Source: Aquimarina sediminis (GTDB taxonomy: Bacteria > Bacteroidota > Bacteroidia > Flavobacteriales > Flavobacteriaceae). From it: a stretch of DNA of 64,000 nucleotides. Made by a program: the position numbers and the translations under genes. Positions 36,409 through 45,955 of this stretch are shown piece after piece. The notes under the pieces are model-generated. The model searched no databases. It was not told the DNA's origin and worked only from the letters and a program-made list of their open reading frames with translations. Location: the NCBI RefSeq assembly GCF_002895435.1, contig NZ_POYJ01000003.1:62001-126000 (forward strand). Direction: 5' to 3'. Each line of letters begins with the position of its first letter. Position 1 is the stretch's first letter.

Positions 36409-36767
36409 ACCTGAAATAGATATAGGAAAATCTATTACAGCTTGAAACGGCTTCAAAACATATCACTTTGTCATAAATTATCAAATACTAGGTGTAAAAT
36501 CAAAAAGGACAAAGTCCTGTATATTGTCATGATTCCACTTTATCATTTAAAATTTTTTACTCTACAGTTTTGTATTTCTTTTATTTCTCAAATTAATCCT
36601 AATACCTTTATACTGAATTTGATAAACATTATATAGCATTACATTTTTGAGTTTCATGATCAAGTTCTAATGCCTAATCCAGGTTAAAAATAGGTATGAG
36701 TATATCCAAACGGTCGATTTTTGACAATTGTCCCACTACTTTGGGGCAAAACTTAAAAATCACAAAA

Positions 36768-37700
36768 ATGAAAACATCTATTAAGAACATTACTAAAAAA
36801 CTGATTAAAATTTTTGCTGTATCAGGATTACTAATAGCACTATCTTCATGTGACGGGGATGTCTTTGATCCAGAACTAGAGGTAGAAACCCTAATCACAG
36901 AATTTGAAGGAAATGATGCAGTGACAGTAGATAGAAGAGGAAATATTTATGTGTCAGAATTTGGACAATTTGTAAATACCGGAGGAAACGGAACCAGAAT
37001 CTTCAAAGTAACACCTGATGGAGATGTCTCTGAATTTATAACTGATCTATCAGGACCGTTAGGAAATGCGATTGACCCCCAGGGGAATTTTTATGTAGCA
37101 CATGCCAATAATACTGTTACCGGAGAAGTGCTAAAAATTGCACCTGATGGAACCCGAACTGTATTGGCAACAATTGATGGGTGGCCGGCAGGTCTCGCTC
37201 TGGATCATGAGAATAATGTTTATGTGTCTAATTTTTTAACACCTACTGTACATAAGATCTCGGCAGATGGAGATATAACGGTTTATGCAACAGATTCTAG
37301 ATTGGCAGGAGGAGTAGGGATTGATTTTGACCGTAGAGGAAATCTGATTGTAGGAAACTATTCTACTGCAGATATCTTATCAATCAATCCAGATGGTGAT
37401 GTATCTTTGTTAGCCAATATCCCGAATATTGTAATCAATGGTTTTGGTATTGGATACATTACTGTAATAGGTAATACTGTTTTTGCAACAGGAATCGGAG
37501 TGAATAAAATATTCAAAGTTTCTTCAAATGGCGAAGTGAAAGAATTTGCGGGTACCGGAGAGTCTGCCGTAATTGATGGACCACTTGACGAAGCATCATT
37601 TAGCCATCCTAACGGGATTACATCAGATCCATATAATAAAGCGCTATATATATCAGAGTTTGGAGGTGTTGGTGCAGTACGAAAAATTAAGTTTTATTAA
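36768..37700 (+). CDS. NHL / SMP-30-like beta-propeller lipoprotein
   Basis: 310 residues from the ATG at 36768. An upstream frame start at 36696 would place 24 polar residues before the signal peptide. The signal peptide ends at a lipobox, IALSSC, followed by DGD. The mature chain is a run of NHL-type blades: VDRRGNIYVSEFGQF, IDPQGNFYVAHANN, LDHENNVYVSNFL, FDRRGNLIVGNYS, and DPYNKALYISEFGG at the end. Such propellers bind ligands or act as lactonases. No clear metal-ligand set for a gluconolactonase was found. It stands alone, followed by an elaborate terminator. Confidence 0.85.
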   Translation: MKTSIKNITKKLIKIFAVSGLLIALSSCDGDVFDPELEVETLITEFEGNDAVTVDRRGNIYVSEFGQFVNTGGNGTRIFKVTPDGDVSEFITDLSGPLGNAIDPQGNFYVAHANNTVTGEVLKIAPDGTRTVLATIDGWPAGLALDHENNVYVSNFLTPTVHKISADGDITVYATDSRLAGGVGIDFDRRGNLIVGNYSTADILSINPDGDVSLLANIPNIVINGFGIGYITVIGNTVFATGIGVNKIFKVSSNGEVKEFAGTGESAVIDGPLDEASFSHPNGITSDPYNKALYISEFGGVGAVRKIKFY

Positions 37701-37770
37701 GACCAATGTGAAAAAGGTGAGTATACTACATATAACATAGTCATAGTAACTTTATTTTAAAGTCTTATAG

Positions 37771-37874
37771 AGACCTGCAAAGTATGTTCAAAACTAAATC
37801 GTCAATCTAAGCTGTTCGGCATAATCGGGGCAACAGCTTAGATTGACAAAAAGGTTACTTTTCAGGTCTTTTTT
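37771..37874 (+). terminator. Two-level hairpin terminator
   Basis: An inner perfect 16-base stem (37801-37816 GTCAATCTAAGCTGTT with 37832-37847) sits inside an outer 14-base stem with one mismatch (37771-37784 AGACCTGCAAAGTA with 37856-37869). The outer right arm runs directly into a T-tract at 37870-37874. It terminates the NHL-lipoprotein gene. Confidence 0.78.
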
Positions 37875-37899
37875 GTTTATACTTGAAAAACAAGAACGA

Positions 37900-38574
37900 C
37901 TAATGGTCTACACCAGAGTTTTTTGCTCTGGATATTTTGTAGAGTAGCCGTTTTGTGGGTTGGTTTCTATAAATAGATAGTGCAGCCTGATCTATTTTTC
38001 TTAATAAGTCATACAAATTGTTGAGATGTAAAATTCTGAATTCGGTATCGATACGGCGATTTCCTTTTTGATACTCCTGTGCTATATTAGCTTCACGAAG
38101 TGTTTTAGCTAAAACTTCTGCTCGATCCAATAACTCCGATGGCGTGCCACTTGCATCAAGTTGTTGTCGATGTAGCGCGATGATTTCAGGTAGGTTTTCC
38201 ATAAATTGAATGAGCTGTAATTGGGTGCCGAATATTTGTTTTACTTGATTAATCCCAAACTGCTTTTGTATGGCAGGAGAATCAGCAAATGATTTTTTTA
38301 CCCAGTACTTAATATCTTCGAGATAAATTCTACAATTTTTGATTTCCTGGTTTACGATATCCGTTTTAATACTAATTTGGGTGATATTTGTTTTGTCTCC
38401 TCCTTCTACAAAAGCCTGGGTTACTTGCTCTTTTATAATATCAGGAAGTATGTCAGGAAACTCCTCTGAATCAAAGGTTGTAAATTGACCAATATCTTCT
38501 TTCAGATACCCTGTAATTACATCTGCTGTCTCTAGTAAAACAGCATCGCTCATTGCATACTTTCTGTGTGCCAT
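37900..38574 (-). CDS. Hypothetical helical protein
   Basis: I do not recognise this family. 224 residues, mostly alpha-helical by composition, with no signal peptide, membrane helix or cysteine motif. The central part (GINQVKQIFGTQLQLIQFMENLPEIIALHRQQLDA) looks like a helical bundle. The C-terminal 30 residues are basic (RNQPTKRLLYKISRAKNS), which would allow nucleic-acid or membrane contact. Its upstream region is unusual: two palindromes and a 20-base tandem repeat array lie between it and the serine hydrolase gene. Confidence 0.7.
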   Translation of the reverse strand: MAHRKYAMSDAVLLETADVITGYLKEDIGQFTTFDSEEFPDILPDIIKEQVTQAFVEGGDKTNITQISIKTDIVNQEIKNCRIYLEDIKYWVKKSFADSPAIQKQFGINQVKQIFGTQLQLIQFMENLPEIIALHRQQLDASGTPSELLDRAEVLAKTLREANIAQEYQKGNRRIDTEFRILHLNNLYDLLRKIDQAALSIYRNQPTKRLLYKISRAKNSGVDH

Positions 38575-38648
38575 AAGTAATGGTTTTATATGGTAAATTA
38601 TCTATATGAAAAACCACAGAACCAAATAGGTAGGATAGTTGGTGTTCT

Positions 38649-38670
38649 AAATGGTATTATAACACCATTT
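38649..38670. repeat. Palindrome upstream of the helical-protein gene
   Basis: AAATGGT at 38649-38655 and ACCATTT at 38664-38670 form a 7-base inverted repeat with an 8-base loop, 75-96 bases upstream of the minus-strand start at 38574. It could be an operator. Confidence 0.35.
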
Positions 38671-38733
38671 ATACTTTGGATTTACCGCAATAAAATTCTC
38701 TTTTACGCTAAATTCAAAATATAACTGGTATAA

Positions 38734-38767
38734 CACTTCTGATATAATTTTGTCAATATCAGAAGTG
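38734..38767. repeat. Perfect 12-base inverted repeat
   Basis: CACTTCTGATAT at 38734-38745 and its exact complement at 38756-38767, with a 10-base loop. No T-tract follows on either strand, so it may be an operator or RNA hairpin instead of a terminator. Confidence 0.55.
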
Positions 38768-38830
38768 ATGTTAATACTATGTAACTATTAGTATTATAAA
38801 AATATTGTAGTGTCAGAGCAAAAATATTTG

Positions 38831-39030
38831 TTGATAATAAATCTTCTTTGTGGATTATTTGTACTAATTATTAGTTGATAGAAGTTTTTATGGATTACTA
38901 GAATTTGTTGATAAGAATTTGAGCTTTGTGTGGATGATCTGAGCTGATTGTGAATAATCTGAATATATTGTAGATGATTAGAATACAGTGGTATTGATCA
39001 GAATATATTGTTGTTGCTTAGAGTTTTAAA
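38831..39030. repeat. Degenerate 20-base tandem repeat array
   Basis: From 38871 to 39030 eight successive 20-base units share a pattern close to TNGATGATCTGAATATATTG (for example 38931-38950, 38951-38970, 38971-38990 and 38991-39010). Two weaker units precede it from 38831. The spacing is exactly 20 with no indels, but identity between units is only moderate. The array ends at the stop of the serine hydrolase gene. It is not coding in either strand as far as I can see. Confidence 0.65.
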
Positions 39031-40207
39031 TAAATAATTTTGAAAGCTCATACGAATACTCAAATAAATCGCTAGAAGAAGCACTTTTATTAACTAATAA
39101 CGATATTGATGTATTATATTCTGGAAACAATATTAATACCGAAGTAGAACCATTTGCCGTACCACCATGATGAATGATTTGAACTTTGGCTCTGTTTTTT
39201 TCAAAAACCTCAGAAACATGGTTTCTCCAGCCAATAGCATAATACTGCTCGTTTATTTCACCATTTTGCAAGGTAACGGGTTGCGTTAGAGATTGCATGG
39301 TTTCTTTGTTAAGCAAAGTATGGTTTAAGAATGTATTGCCGAGAGTGGCAAGAGCCGTTGGAGTTGCGATAAGACCTCCTCCAGCCCACTTGTAACTGTT
39401 ATCAACTTTATATACTTCTTTGTATGTATTATCCTCGATTTCATAAAATTTTGACAAATGTTTTATGTTTTCAGCCTGTTTTTCGATAGCAATATCGATG
39501 CTTAAAGGTTTAAATAGTGCAGTTTTCATAAATTCATTATAGCTCATTTGTGTAGCGCCTTCGATCATAGCACTAAGCATGGTATAGTTATAAGAGCTAT
39601 AGCTAAAATCAGTGCCTGGAGAGAATAGCAGCTCATCATTATTGAAGATTTCAACACTTTCTTTGATGGAGGCATATTCGTCATTGTTATAATATTCCCA
39701 TATGGGGAAACAAAAGCAAACTCTATAATTTCGTATTCCCGAAGTATGAGAAGCTAGTTGCTTCAAGGTTATTTCAGAAAGAGTTGCATTGGCATAGGGT
39801 ACAAATTCCTTGACTTTAGAATCTAGTCGTAGTTTCTTATTTTCAAGTAAAAGCCCCAACCCTACAGAGGTTACTGCTTTTGAGGTGCTTCCGATTCTGA
39901 ATTTTGTTTTCAGACTTACTTTTTTATTCTTTTTTAAATCTTCATACCCAATGGCATTTGCCCACACTATTTTGCCATTTTGACCAATTGCTACAGAGAT
40001 TGCCGGTGTTTTGGCACGAGCAAATATATCTGTCAAAAGACTATCCGCTTTTTTGGAGATCGAATCTTGATGTGTGACTACAGTTTGTAGATTTTTGATT
40101 TGAGGGAAAGTAGACCTCCCGATATTATATGTAAAAATAGGTTCCAGTAAATAATAAAGTAATGGAAGGAGTATGAGTAAAATAGAAAGTATACATAATT
40201 TTTTCAT
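39026..40207 (-). CDS. Serine hydrolase of the beta-lactamase / penicillin-binding fold
   Basis: 393 residues from the ATG at 40207; the frame extends to 40249 without signal character. An N-terminal hydrophobic helix (LCILSILLILLPLLYYLL) anchors it or is cleaved. The class C motifs are all present: nucleophile Ser107 and Lys110 in IGSTSKAVTS, Tyr in SYSSYNYTML (YxN), and HHGGTANGS. The family (Pfam beta-lactamase) includes peptidases, esterases and acyltransferases as well as true beta-lactamases, so resistance should not be inferred. An XRE membrane regulator gene lies 90 bases upstream on the same strand. Confidence 0.87.
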   Translation of the reverse strand: MKKLCILSILLILLPLLYYLLEPIFTYNIGRSTFPQIKNLQTVVTHQDSISKKADSLLTDIFARAKTPAISVAIGQNGKIVWANAIGYEDLKKNKKVSLKTKFRIGSTSKAVTSVGLGLLLENKKLRLDSKVKEFVPYANATLSEITLKQLASHTSGIRNYRVCFCFPIWEYYNNDEYASIKESVEIFNNDELLFSPGTDFSYSSYNYTMLSAMIEGATQMSYNEFMKTALFKPLSIDIAIEKQAENIKHLSKFYEIEDNTYKEVYKVDNSYKWAGGGLIATPTALATLGNTFLNHTLLNKETMQSLTQPVTLQNGEINEQYYAIGWRNHVSEVFEKNRAKVQIIHHGGTANGSTSVLILFPEYNTSISLLVNKSASSSDLFEYSYELSKLFI

Positions 40208-40297
40208 GCTGTACAGTATTTTAAAATTTGATATAAGAATCTCTGTCATTGAATAGACTACTCAATGATATTGTATGTTTAGAAGTGTTAGTAAAGG

Positions 40298-41158
40298 TTA
40301 ATTAGAGGTCATTTCTTGTTGTTTCTCTTTTAAGATTTCAGAAACTTTGTAGAGTAAAATAATTTCTAAGATAATTGTGGGGGTAAGCAATACCATCCCC
40401 ACCAAAGATAGAACTACAGTAACCATAAAACCATAGGTGACAATCTCAAAAATACCGGTTATTTTGGCTAATGTTCCAAGTCCATTTTGGAGACGTAATA
40501 CTGATATCCCAAATAGTATCCCGATTACACCATAGGTAATGGCTTCGGCACCAAGGATAAATTGGTAGTTAAAATCTATGATGTATAATGATAAAACATC
40601 AAAGGAATAAAATAGAACACTAATAAAAATAAAAATGAAGGCGGTTATTCGTAAGAGGTAGTTTTTAAAGATTTTTCCTGTAAGGATGAATCCTCGGGTA
40701 TATAAGATAATGGAAGCTAGCATGACGAGCTTTAGCAATATGTAAACACTATCATTTGTGATCATAGTATCTTTTGTAAACCGAGAAAAATCTACTGCAA
40801 ATTCTGCAAACCCAACAATAAAATAGACAATACCACTGATCCAGGCAATAGAGAGTTGTTTTGTTAGAAACCCAATCTCTTTACTGTCATCAATTTCGAG
40901 AAGAAATAGTTTTTTAAATTCTTTAGTAACTCTGGAGTCTTCTGTTTGAATTTGTTCCAGATCATAGTCCAAAGCAGACAGGATTGTTTTTATAGTATAA
41001 CTTCTCGGAGTTACCTCTCCAGCTTCGATACGTTGAATGGTGCGCACACTAATATTACATTGTTCTACCAGTTCTTCTTGAGTGAGTCCTTTGGATTTTC
41101 TGAGTTCAGATATTTTCTGACCTAATTCTGGCTGTTTCATAATCTGATTGATTTTCAT
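40298..41158 (-). CDS. XRE-family regulator fused to a membrane domain
   Basis: 286 residues from the ATG at 41158. A TTG at 41170 and an ATG at 41140 are alternatives. Residues 10-65 are a helix-turn-helix of Cro/XRE type (LGQKISELRKSKGLTQEELVEQ, VRTIQRIEAGEVTPRS). The rest has five or six hydrophobic helices (AWISGIVYFIVGFAEF, LLKLVMLASIILYTRGF, AFIFIFISVLFYSF, AITYGVIGILFGISVL and a long C-terminal pair). It would hold the DNA-binding domain at the inner membrane. It may regulate the serine hydrolase just downstream, by position. Confidence 0.85.
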   Translation of the reverse strand: MKINQIMKQPELGQKISELRKSKGLTQEELVEQCNISVRTIQRIEAGEVTPRSYTIKTILSALDYDLEQIQTEDSRVTKEFKKLFLLEIDDSKEIGFLTKQLSIAWISGIVYFIVGFAEFAVDFSRFTKDTMITNDSVYILLKLVMLASIILYTRGFILTGKIFKNYLLRITAFIFIFISVLFYSFDVLSLYIIDFNYQFILGAEAITYGVIGILFGISVLRLQNGLGTLAKITGIFEIVTYGFMVTVVLSLVGMVLLTPTIILEIILLYKVSEILKEKQQEMTSN

Positions 41159-41248
41159 TTTGTTCAGCAATATTAGTTTTCAGAAATTAATTCTCAAATT
41201 TTTTGATTTGTATTTGACCCGACATTTACCCGACAGATGTATAAAAAT

Positions 41249-41283
41249 AAGGATTTTTGGGGTTTGCGTACCCAAAAATCCTT
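41249..41283 (-). terminator. Terminator of the beta-propeller lipoprotein gene
   Basis: A perfect 13-base stem (41249-41261 AAGGATTTTTGGG with 41271-41283). On the minus strand it is followed by TTATTTTTAT. Confidence 0.65.
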
Positions 41284-41326
41284 AGCAAAATTGTTGTATA
41301 GAATTTAAAGTCTCAGAATGTGTAGT

Positions 41327-42394
41327 TTAGTACCTAAGTACTCCAAAAGGATTTAATCCCGAGTCATATTCTGATATTTTTTGTAAAGTACCATTTCTTT
41401 TTACTTTATAAAAAACAACCTGAGTAGCAGAACCTCCAGAATGCGATAAAAACAGAATGTTTCCCTTTCTGTTAGTTGCCAAATTATGAGGCACATTGTA
41501 ATTGGTATTAATTTCTGAAACAATTGTATTGGTGTACCTGTCGATTACACCTACTTTGTTATCTGCGATTCCTGTAGTAAATACAAATCGACGACTGTGG
41601 GCTACACCATGTGTAGAGCTAAAAGGAATTTCTCCCAGCTTCTCTAAATTGAATCTACTAAAAACAGTTATTTTATTTTCTTCCTGAGCAGGTACGTATA
41701 ATTTAGTTCCTACCGGTAATAAATGGGCATCTCCTCCTACAACTTCATGCTTTATATATTTTTGATTATGTGTAGCGTACATTACTACATAACTTTTTGG
41801 ACCATCCAAGATAGTTACATAAGCTGCATAGCCACTGGGAGAAATGGTTACATCGTGTTGTACTGCATTTTCTGTTAGCTCAGGGATTTCATCCTTAGGG
41901 AGCGGAAGAGTTTTAATAACAGTGTTAGAATTTAAATCAATTACCGAAGTTGCCTTAGAGACAATATTGTTTACCCACAGTTGGTTTACCCGATTATTAA
42001 TCCATAGATGAAAAGCACCTTCTTCGATTGCAATCTCTCCTTTTAATGCAAAGGAACGTGCATCATAGTAAACAATCTTTTTATTTGCAAAATCTCCAAC
42101 ATATATCGCATTGTTTCTCTTACTATGCGCTAGATAGGTGGGTTGCGCTCCTAGATCTGGTAGTGCAATATCTGTTATGTAATCAGTGGTTTTGGCATTA
42201 AAGACACTAATTGTAGATGCCCCTCGATTAGCAACCAGAAAATATTCCTGATTACCATAATGAGATTTCTGATCTGTGTTTTCGATACTCTGTTCGGTGG
42301 GAATGTCATTTTTAAAACGATTGGTTTCATTCTCGCAAGAGATAAAGAAAGCCATCATAATTCCTAATACTAAAAATAAGCTACCTTGTTTCAT
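41327..42394 (-). CDS. YncE-like beta-propeller lipoprotein
   Basis: 355 residues. The signal peptide ends at a lipobox (MMAFFISC) followed by ENETN. The mature part is a seven-bladed WD/YVTN-type propeller with repeats such as YFLVANRGASTISVFNAKT, NAIYVGDFANKKIVYYDAR, QLWVNNIVSKATSVIDLNSN, FTTGIADNKVGVIDRYTN and NILFLSHSGGSATQVVFY. These resemble the YncE / cytochrome cd1-like surface-protein group. A binding role is likely. No haem motif (CxxCH) is present. It is monocistronic. Confidence 0.83.
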   Translation of the reverse strand: MKQGSLFLVLGIMMAFFISCENETNRFKNDIPTEQSIENTDQKSHYGNQEYFLVANRGASTISVFNAKTTDYITDIALPDLGAQPTYLAHSKRNNAIYVGDFANKKIVYYDARSFALKGEIAIEEGAFHLWINNRVNQLWVNNIVSKATSVIDLNSNTVIKTLPLPKDEIPELTENAVQHDVTISPSGYAAYVTILDGPKSYVVMYATHNQKYIKHEVVGGDAHLLPVGTKLYVPAQEENKITVFSRFNLEKLGEIPFSSTHGVAHSRRFVFTTGIADNKVGVIDRYTNTIVSEINTNYNVPHNLATNRKGNILFLSHSGGSATQVVFYKVKRNGTLQKISEYDSGLNPFGVLRY

Positions 42395-42532
42395 TTGTGT
42401 AAAAGTTTAGTTTGTGTAGCTTAAATATAGCGTAAATTATTGACAACTATTGTGGTAGACTCTTTATTATTGGAGTTATGGAGTATAAGTTTTAATATGC
42501 TTTTTCTGACTTGTTTATTTGTAGTTATACCA

Positions 42533-45500
42533 TTAATTATTGGTTTCTGTTTGGGTGTTAAAAGGTTGTAGTGCTTGTAATGCTTTATCTACTGTTTTGA
42601 TATTTTCAAAAGTTAGTAATAGTCGCAATCCGTTTCGGGTATTTTTTTCCTTCATTTTGCATAATGCAGTATTTTTCTGTACAAAATGAAGCACATAGGT
42701 AAATGCAGGACTCTGGTAAAAACCAGACTGTTGATCGCTAATAAAATATCCAATCAATTTACCTTGCTTCATAATAATTTTTTCGATTCCGATAGAAGTA
42801 GCGATCCATTTGATCCTAACAGAATTTAATAAATCGATAGCCTGATCTGGCAATTCTCCAAATCGATCAACCAGTCGTTTTTCATAGGCTTGTAATTCTG
42901 GTTCTGTTTTAATTGCATTAAGCTCGGTATACAAACTAAGTCTTTCAGTAATGTTATTGATATAGTCATCAGGGAACAGTAATTCAAAATCAGTATCTAT
43001 TTGTGTGTCTTTTAGGTATACTTTTTCTGTAGCTTCTTCCTTATATAATTCTGCAAATTCATTTTCTTTAAGCTCGTCTATAGCTTCATTTAGAATTTTT
43101 TGATAAGTCTCAAAACCAATTTCATTAATAAAACCACTTTGTTCTCCTCCTAATAAATCACCCGCTCCTCGTATTTCGAGATCTTTCATGGCGATATTAA
43201 AACCACTTCCTAGCTCAGAGAACTGCTCTAGTGCGGTAATTCGTTTTCGGGCATCGTCGGTCATTGCAGAATAGGGAGGAGTTATAAAATAGCAAAATGC
43301 CTTTTTGTTGCTTCGACCTACACGTCCTCTCATTTGGTGTAGATCAGAAAGCCCAAAATTATTGGCATTATTAATAAAGATAGTATTTGCATTAGGGACA
43401 TCCAGACCGCTTTCTACAATTGTGGTCGATATCAGAACATCAAATTCTCCGTTCATAAAAGAAAGCATAAGGCTTTCTAGTTTTTTCCCTTCCATCTGTC
43501 CGTGACCCACAGCTACTTTGGCATCAGGCACCAATCGTTGTACCATTCCTGCCACTTCTTTAATATTTTCGATTCGGTTATGAATAAAATATACCTGACC
43601 CCCACGTTGGATTTCATAGCTTACGGCATCTCTTATTGTTTCTTCGGTAAATCGTATGACATTAGTTTCAATAGGATACCTATTGGGTGGTGGAGTGGTA
43701 ATTGTAGATAAATCCCGAGCTGCCATCAAACTAAATTGCAATGTTCTTGGTATAGGTGTAGCTGTTAGAGTGAGTGTATCTACATTTTCTTTTATGGTTT
43801 TGAGTTTATCTTTTACAGAGACTCCAAACTTTTGTTCTTCATCAATTACTAATAAACCAAGATCTTTAAATTTTACATTCTTATTCACTAATTGATGTGT
43901 GCCAATAATGATATCTACTTTGCCAGTAGCGAGATCTTCTAGCGTTTCTTTCTTTTGTTTTGCTGTACGGAAACGATTGATATATTCTACCGTAACCGGA
44001 AAATCTTTAAGACGTTCTCTAAAGGTTTTTGCATGCTGAAAGGCCAGAATAGTGGTTGGTACTAAGACTGCTACCTGTTTTCCGTTGTCAACAGCTTTAA
44101 AAGCAGCGCGGATGGCTACCTCAGTTTTACCAAAACCGACATCACCGCAAATCAGACGATCCATTGGGCGTTCGCTCTCCATGTCTGTTTTTACAGCTTC
44201 GGTGGCAGTACTCTGATCAGGCGTATCCTCATAGATAAAAGATGCTTCTAGCTCATGTTGCAAATAGCTGTCAGGATTATACTGAAATCCCTTTTGTAAT
44301 TTTCGCTTGGCATATAACTGAATCAGATTAAAAGCAATGTGTTTTACTCTAGCCTTGGTCTTTTGTTTTAAAGTTTTCCAGGCTTTAGAACCTAGTTTAT
44401 AAATATGCGGTGGCTTACCATCTTTACCATTGTATTTAGAAACCTTATGAAGCGAATGAATACTTAGATATAATACATCTCTTTCTCCGTAGATTAACTT
44501 AATGGCTTCTTGCTTTTTACCTTCGACGTCTATTTTTTGCAATCCACCAAATTTTCCAATCCCATGATCGATATGAGTTACATAATCACCAACTTCGAGA
44601 TTGGTGAGTTCTTTTAGGGTTATTGCTTGTTTTTTTGCATATCCATTTTTAAGATTAAACTTATGATAACGCTCAAAAATCTGATGATCCGTATAACAAA
44701 CGATCTGATGGTCGTGATCTATAAACCCTTGAAATGCCGAAAAAACAATTGTTTCATATTGTTTTACATCGAGGTCGGCATCATCAAAAATATCATGAAA
44801 ACGTTTGGCTTGCTGTTCACTTACACAAAAGATATAATTCTTATAACCAGCCTCATGATTTTCATTCAGGTTTTGAATTAACAAATCAAATTGTTTATTG
44901 AATGATGGCTGAGGTTTGGTTTCAAACTTAATAGCATAGTCAGCTTTGGTCAATGGGCGGGCGCCGATTTCGACCAATGTAAAATCCAATAACTGCTTTT
45001 TTATAAGTGCCGAAGTGGCAAAAAGTTCTGTGGGAGTACTATGTTTAATATCCTTGGATAGTGTAGTGAAGGCTTCTTCTGCTTTTTGAAAATTTTTATC
45101 AATTCTAGCAGAAAGTAGGTCGATATCTTTTGCAAAAATGACTGTTTTTGAAGCGATGTATTTCAGGAAACTCTCACGGGTTTCTTGCAGGGCTTTATTC
45201 TCTACATTTGGGATGATTGAGATTTTTTTGATTTGATCGGTAGACAGTTGAGTTTCTACATCAAAAGTTCTGATACTATCTACTTCATCTCCAAAAAATT
45301 CAATTCTATAGGGTTCGTCATTACTAAAAGAGAATACATCGACAATCCCTCCACGAACCGAAAACTCACCTGGTTCGGTAACAAAATCAACTCGCTGAAA
45401 TTGATATTCGAACAGTACTTCATTTACAAAGTCGAGCGAGAGCGTATCATTTACATTGATTTTTAAAGTGTTTTTTTCGAGTTCCTTTCGGGTCACCACT

Positions 45501-45892
45501 TTTTCAAATAATGCATCTGGATACGTGATAATTAGTGCTGGTTTTTTTCGCGAGTTAATACGATTAAGTACTTCTGCTCTAAGTAAGACATTAGCATTAT
45601 CAGTTTCTTCGATTTGATAAGGACGGCGATAACTACCTGGATAGAACAATACATTTTTATCACCAAGTAATTGCTCTAGATCATTAAGATAATAGGCAGC
45701 CTCTTCTTTGTCATTAAAAATACATAGAAATGGCTTTTCACTTTGTCTAAAACTATTTTCTATCACAAAGGATAATGATGATCCAATAAGACCTTGAATA
45801 TGTGTTTTTGTTTCGGTTTGGGCAATAGCTTTTCCTAGTTTCTGCAGTTGCAGAGACTGTAAAAAAGTTTGCGAGATTGAAGTTGCACTCAC
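42533..45892 (-). CDS. mfd: Transcription-repair coupling factor
   Basis: DNA translocase of 1119 residues that removes RNA polymerase stalled at lesions and recruits UvrA. The N-terminal UvrB-like region is followed by the RNA-polymerase interaction (CarD-like) domain (EVGDYVTHIDHGIGKFGGLQ). Two RecG-like helicase lobes follow, with Walker A GDVGFGKTEVA, motif II DEEQKFGV, motif III TLTATPIPRTL and motif VI QMRGRVGRSNKKA. The C-terminal TRCF domain is also present. The start is GTG. It begins 10 or so bases after a well-formed promoter. Confidence 0.97.
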   Translation of the reverse strand: MSATSISQTFLQSLQLQKLGKAIAQTETKTHIQGLIGSSLSFVIENSFRQSEKPFLCIFNDKEEAAYYLNDLEQLLGDKNVLFYPGSYRRPYQIEETDNANVLLRAEVLNRINSRKKPALIITYPDALFEKVVTRKELEKNTLKINVNDTLSLDFVNEVLFEYQFQRVDFVTEPGEFSVRGGIVDVFSFSNDEPYRIEFFGDEVDSIRTFDVETQLSTDQIKKISIIPNVENKALQETRESFLKYIASKTVIFAKDIDLLSARIDKNFQKAEEAFTTLSKDIKHSTPTELFATSALIKKQLLDFTLVEIGARPLTKADYAIKFETKPQPSFNKQFDLLIQNLNENHEAGYKNYIFCVSEQQAKRFHDIFDDADLDVKQYETIVFSAFQGFIDHDHQIVCYTDHQIFERYHKFNLKNGYAKKQAITLKELTNLEVGDYVTHIDHGIGKFGGLQKIDVEGKKQEAIKLIYGERDVLYLSIHSLHKVSKYNGKDGKPPHIYKLGSKAWKTLKQKTKARVKHIAFNLIQLYAKRKLQKGFQYNPDSYLQHELEASFIYEDTPDQSTATEAVKTDMESERPMDRLICGDVGFGKTEVAIRAAFKAVDNGKQVAVLVPTTILAFQHAKTFRERLKDFPVTVEYINRFRTAKQKKETLEDLATGKVDIIIGTHQLVNKNVKFKDLGLLVIDEEQKFGVSVKDKLKTIKENVDTLTLTATPIPRTLQFSLMAARDLSTITTPPPNRYPIETNVIRFTEETIRDAVSYEIQRGGQVYFIHNRIENIKEVAGMVQRLVPDAKVAVGHGQMEGKKLESLMLSFMNGEFDVLISTTIVESGLDVPNANTIFINNANNFGLSDLHQMRGRVGRSNKKAFCYFITPPYSAMTDDARKRITALEQFSELGSGFNIAMKDLEIRGAGDLLGGEQSGFINEIGFETYQKILNEAIDELKENEFAELYKEEATEKVYLKDTQIDTDFELLFPDDYINNITERLSLYTELNAIKTEPELQAYEKRLVDRFGELPDQAIDLLNSVRIKWIATSIGIEKIIMKQGKLIGYFISDQQSGFYQSPAFTYVLHFVQKNTALCKMKEKNTRNGLRLLLTFENIKTVDKALQALQPFNTQTETNN

Positions 45893-45908
45893 GTAGCAGA
45901 TTTTGTAA

Positions 45909-45939
45909 CAAATATAAGTGCTATATCAATTTCTGGCAA
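45909..45939 (-). promoter_or_regulatory. Promoter of mfd
   Basis: On the minus strand TTG (45937-45939), a 20-base spacer and TATATTTG (45909-45916) match the Bacteroidota consensus exactly. The -7 element is 16 bases upstream of the GTG start, so the untranslated leader is very short. Confidence 0.65.
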
Positions 45940-45955
45940 AAGGATCATAAAATTC

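Noticed and set aside
36442..36636. 64-residue plus-strand ORF
   Set aside because: A+T-rich intergenic sequence with low-complexity hydrophobic translation, and no promoter or partner.
38831..39030. CRISPR array
   Set aside because: The 20-base units are continuous and diverged, with no unique spacers between identical repeats and no cas genes.
39026..40207. Beta-lactamase resistance gene
   Set aside because: The fold is shared by many esterases and peptidases. The motifs do not distinguish a true beta-lactamase.
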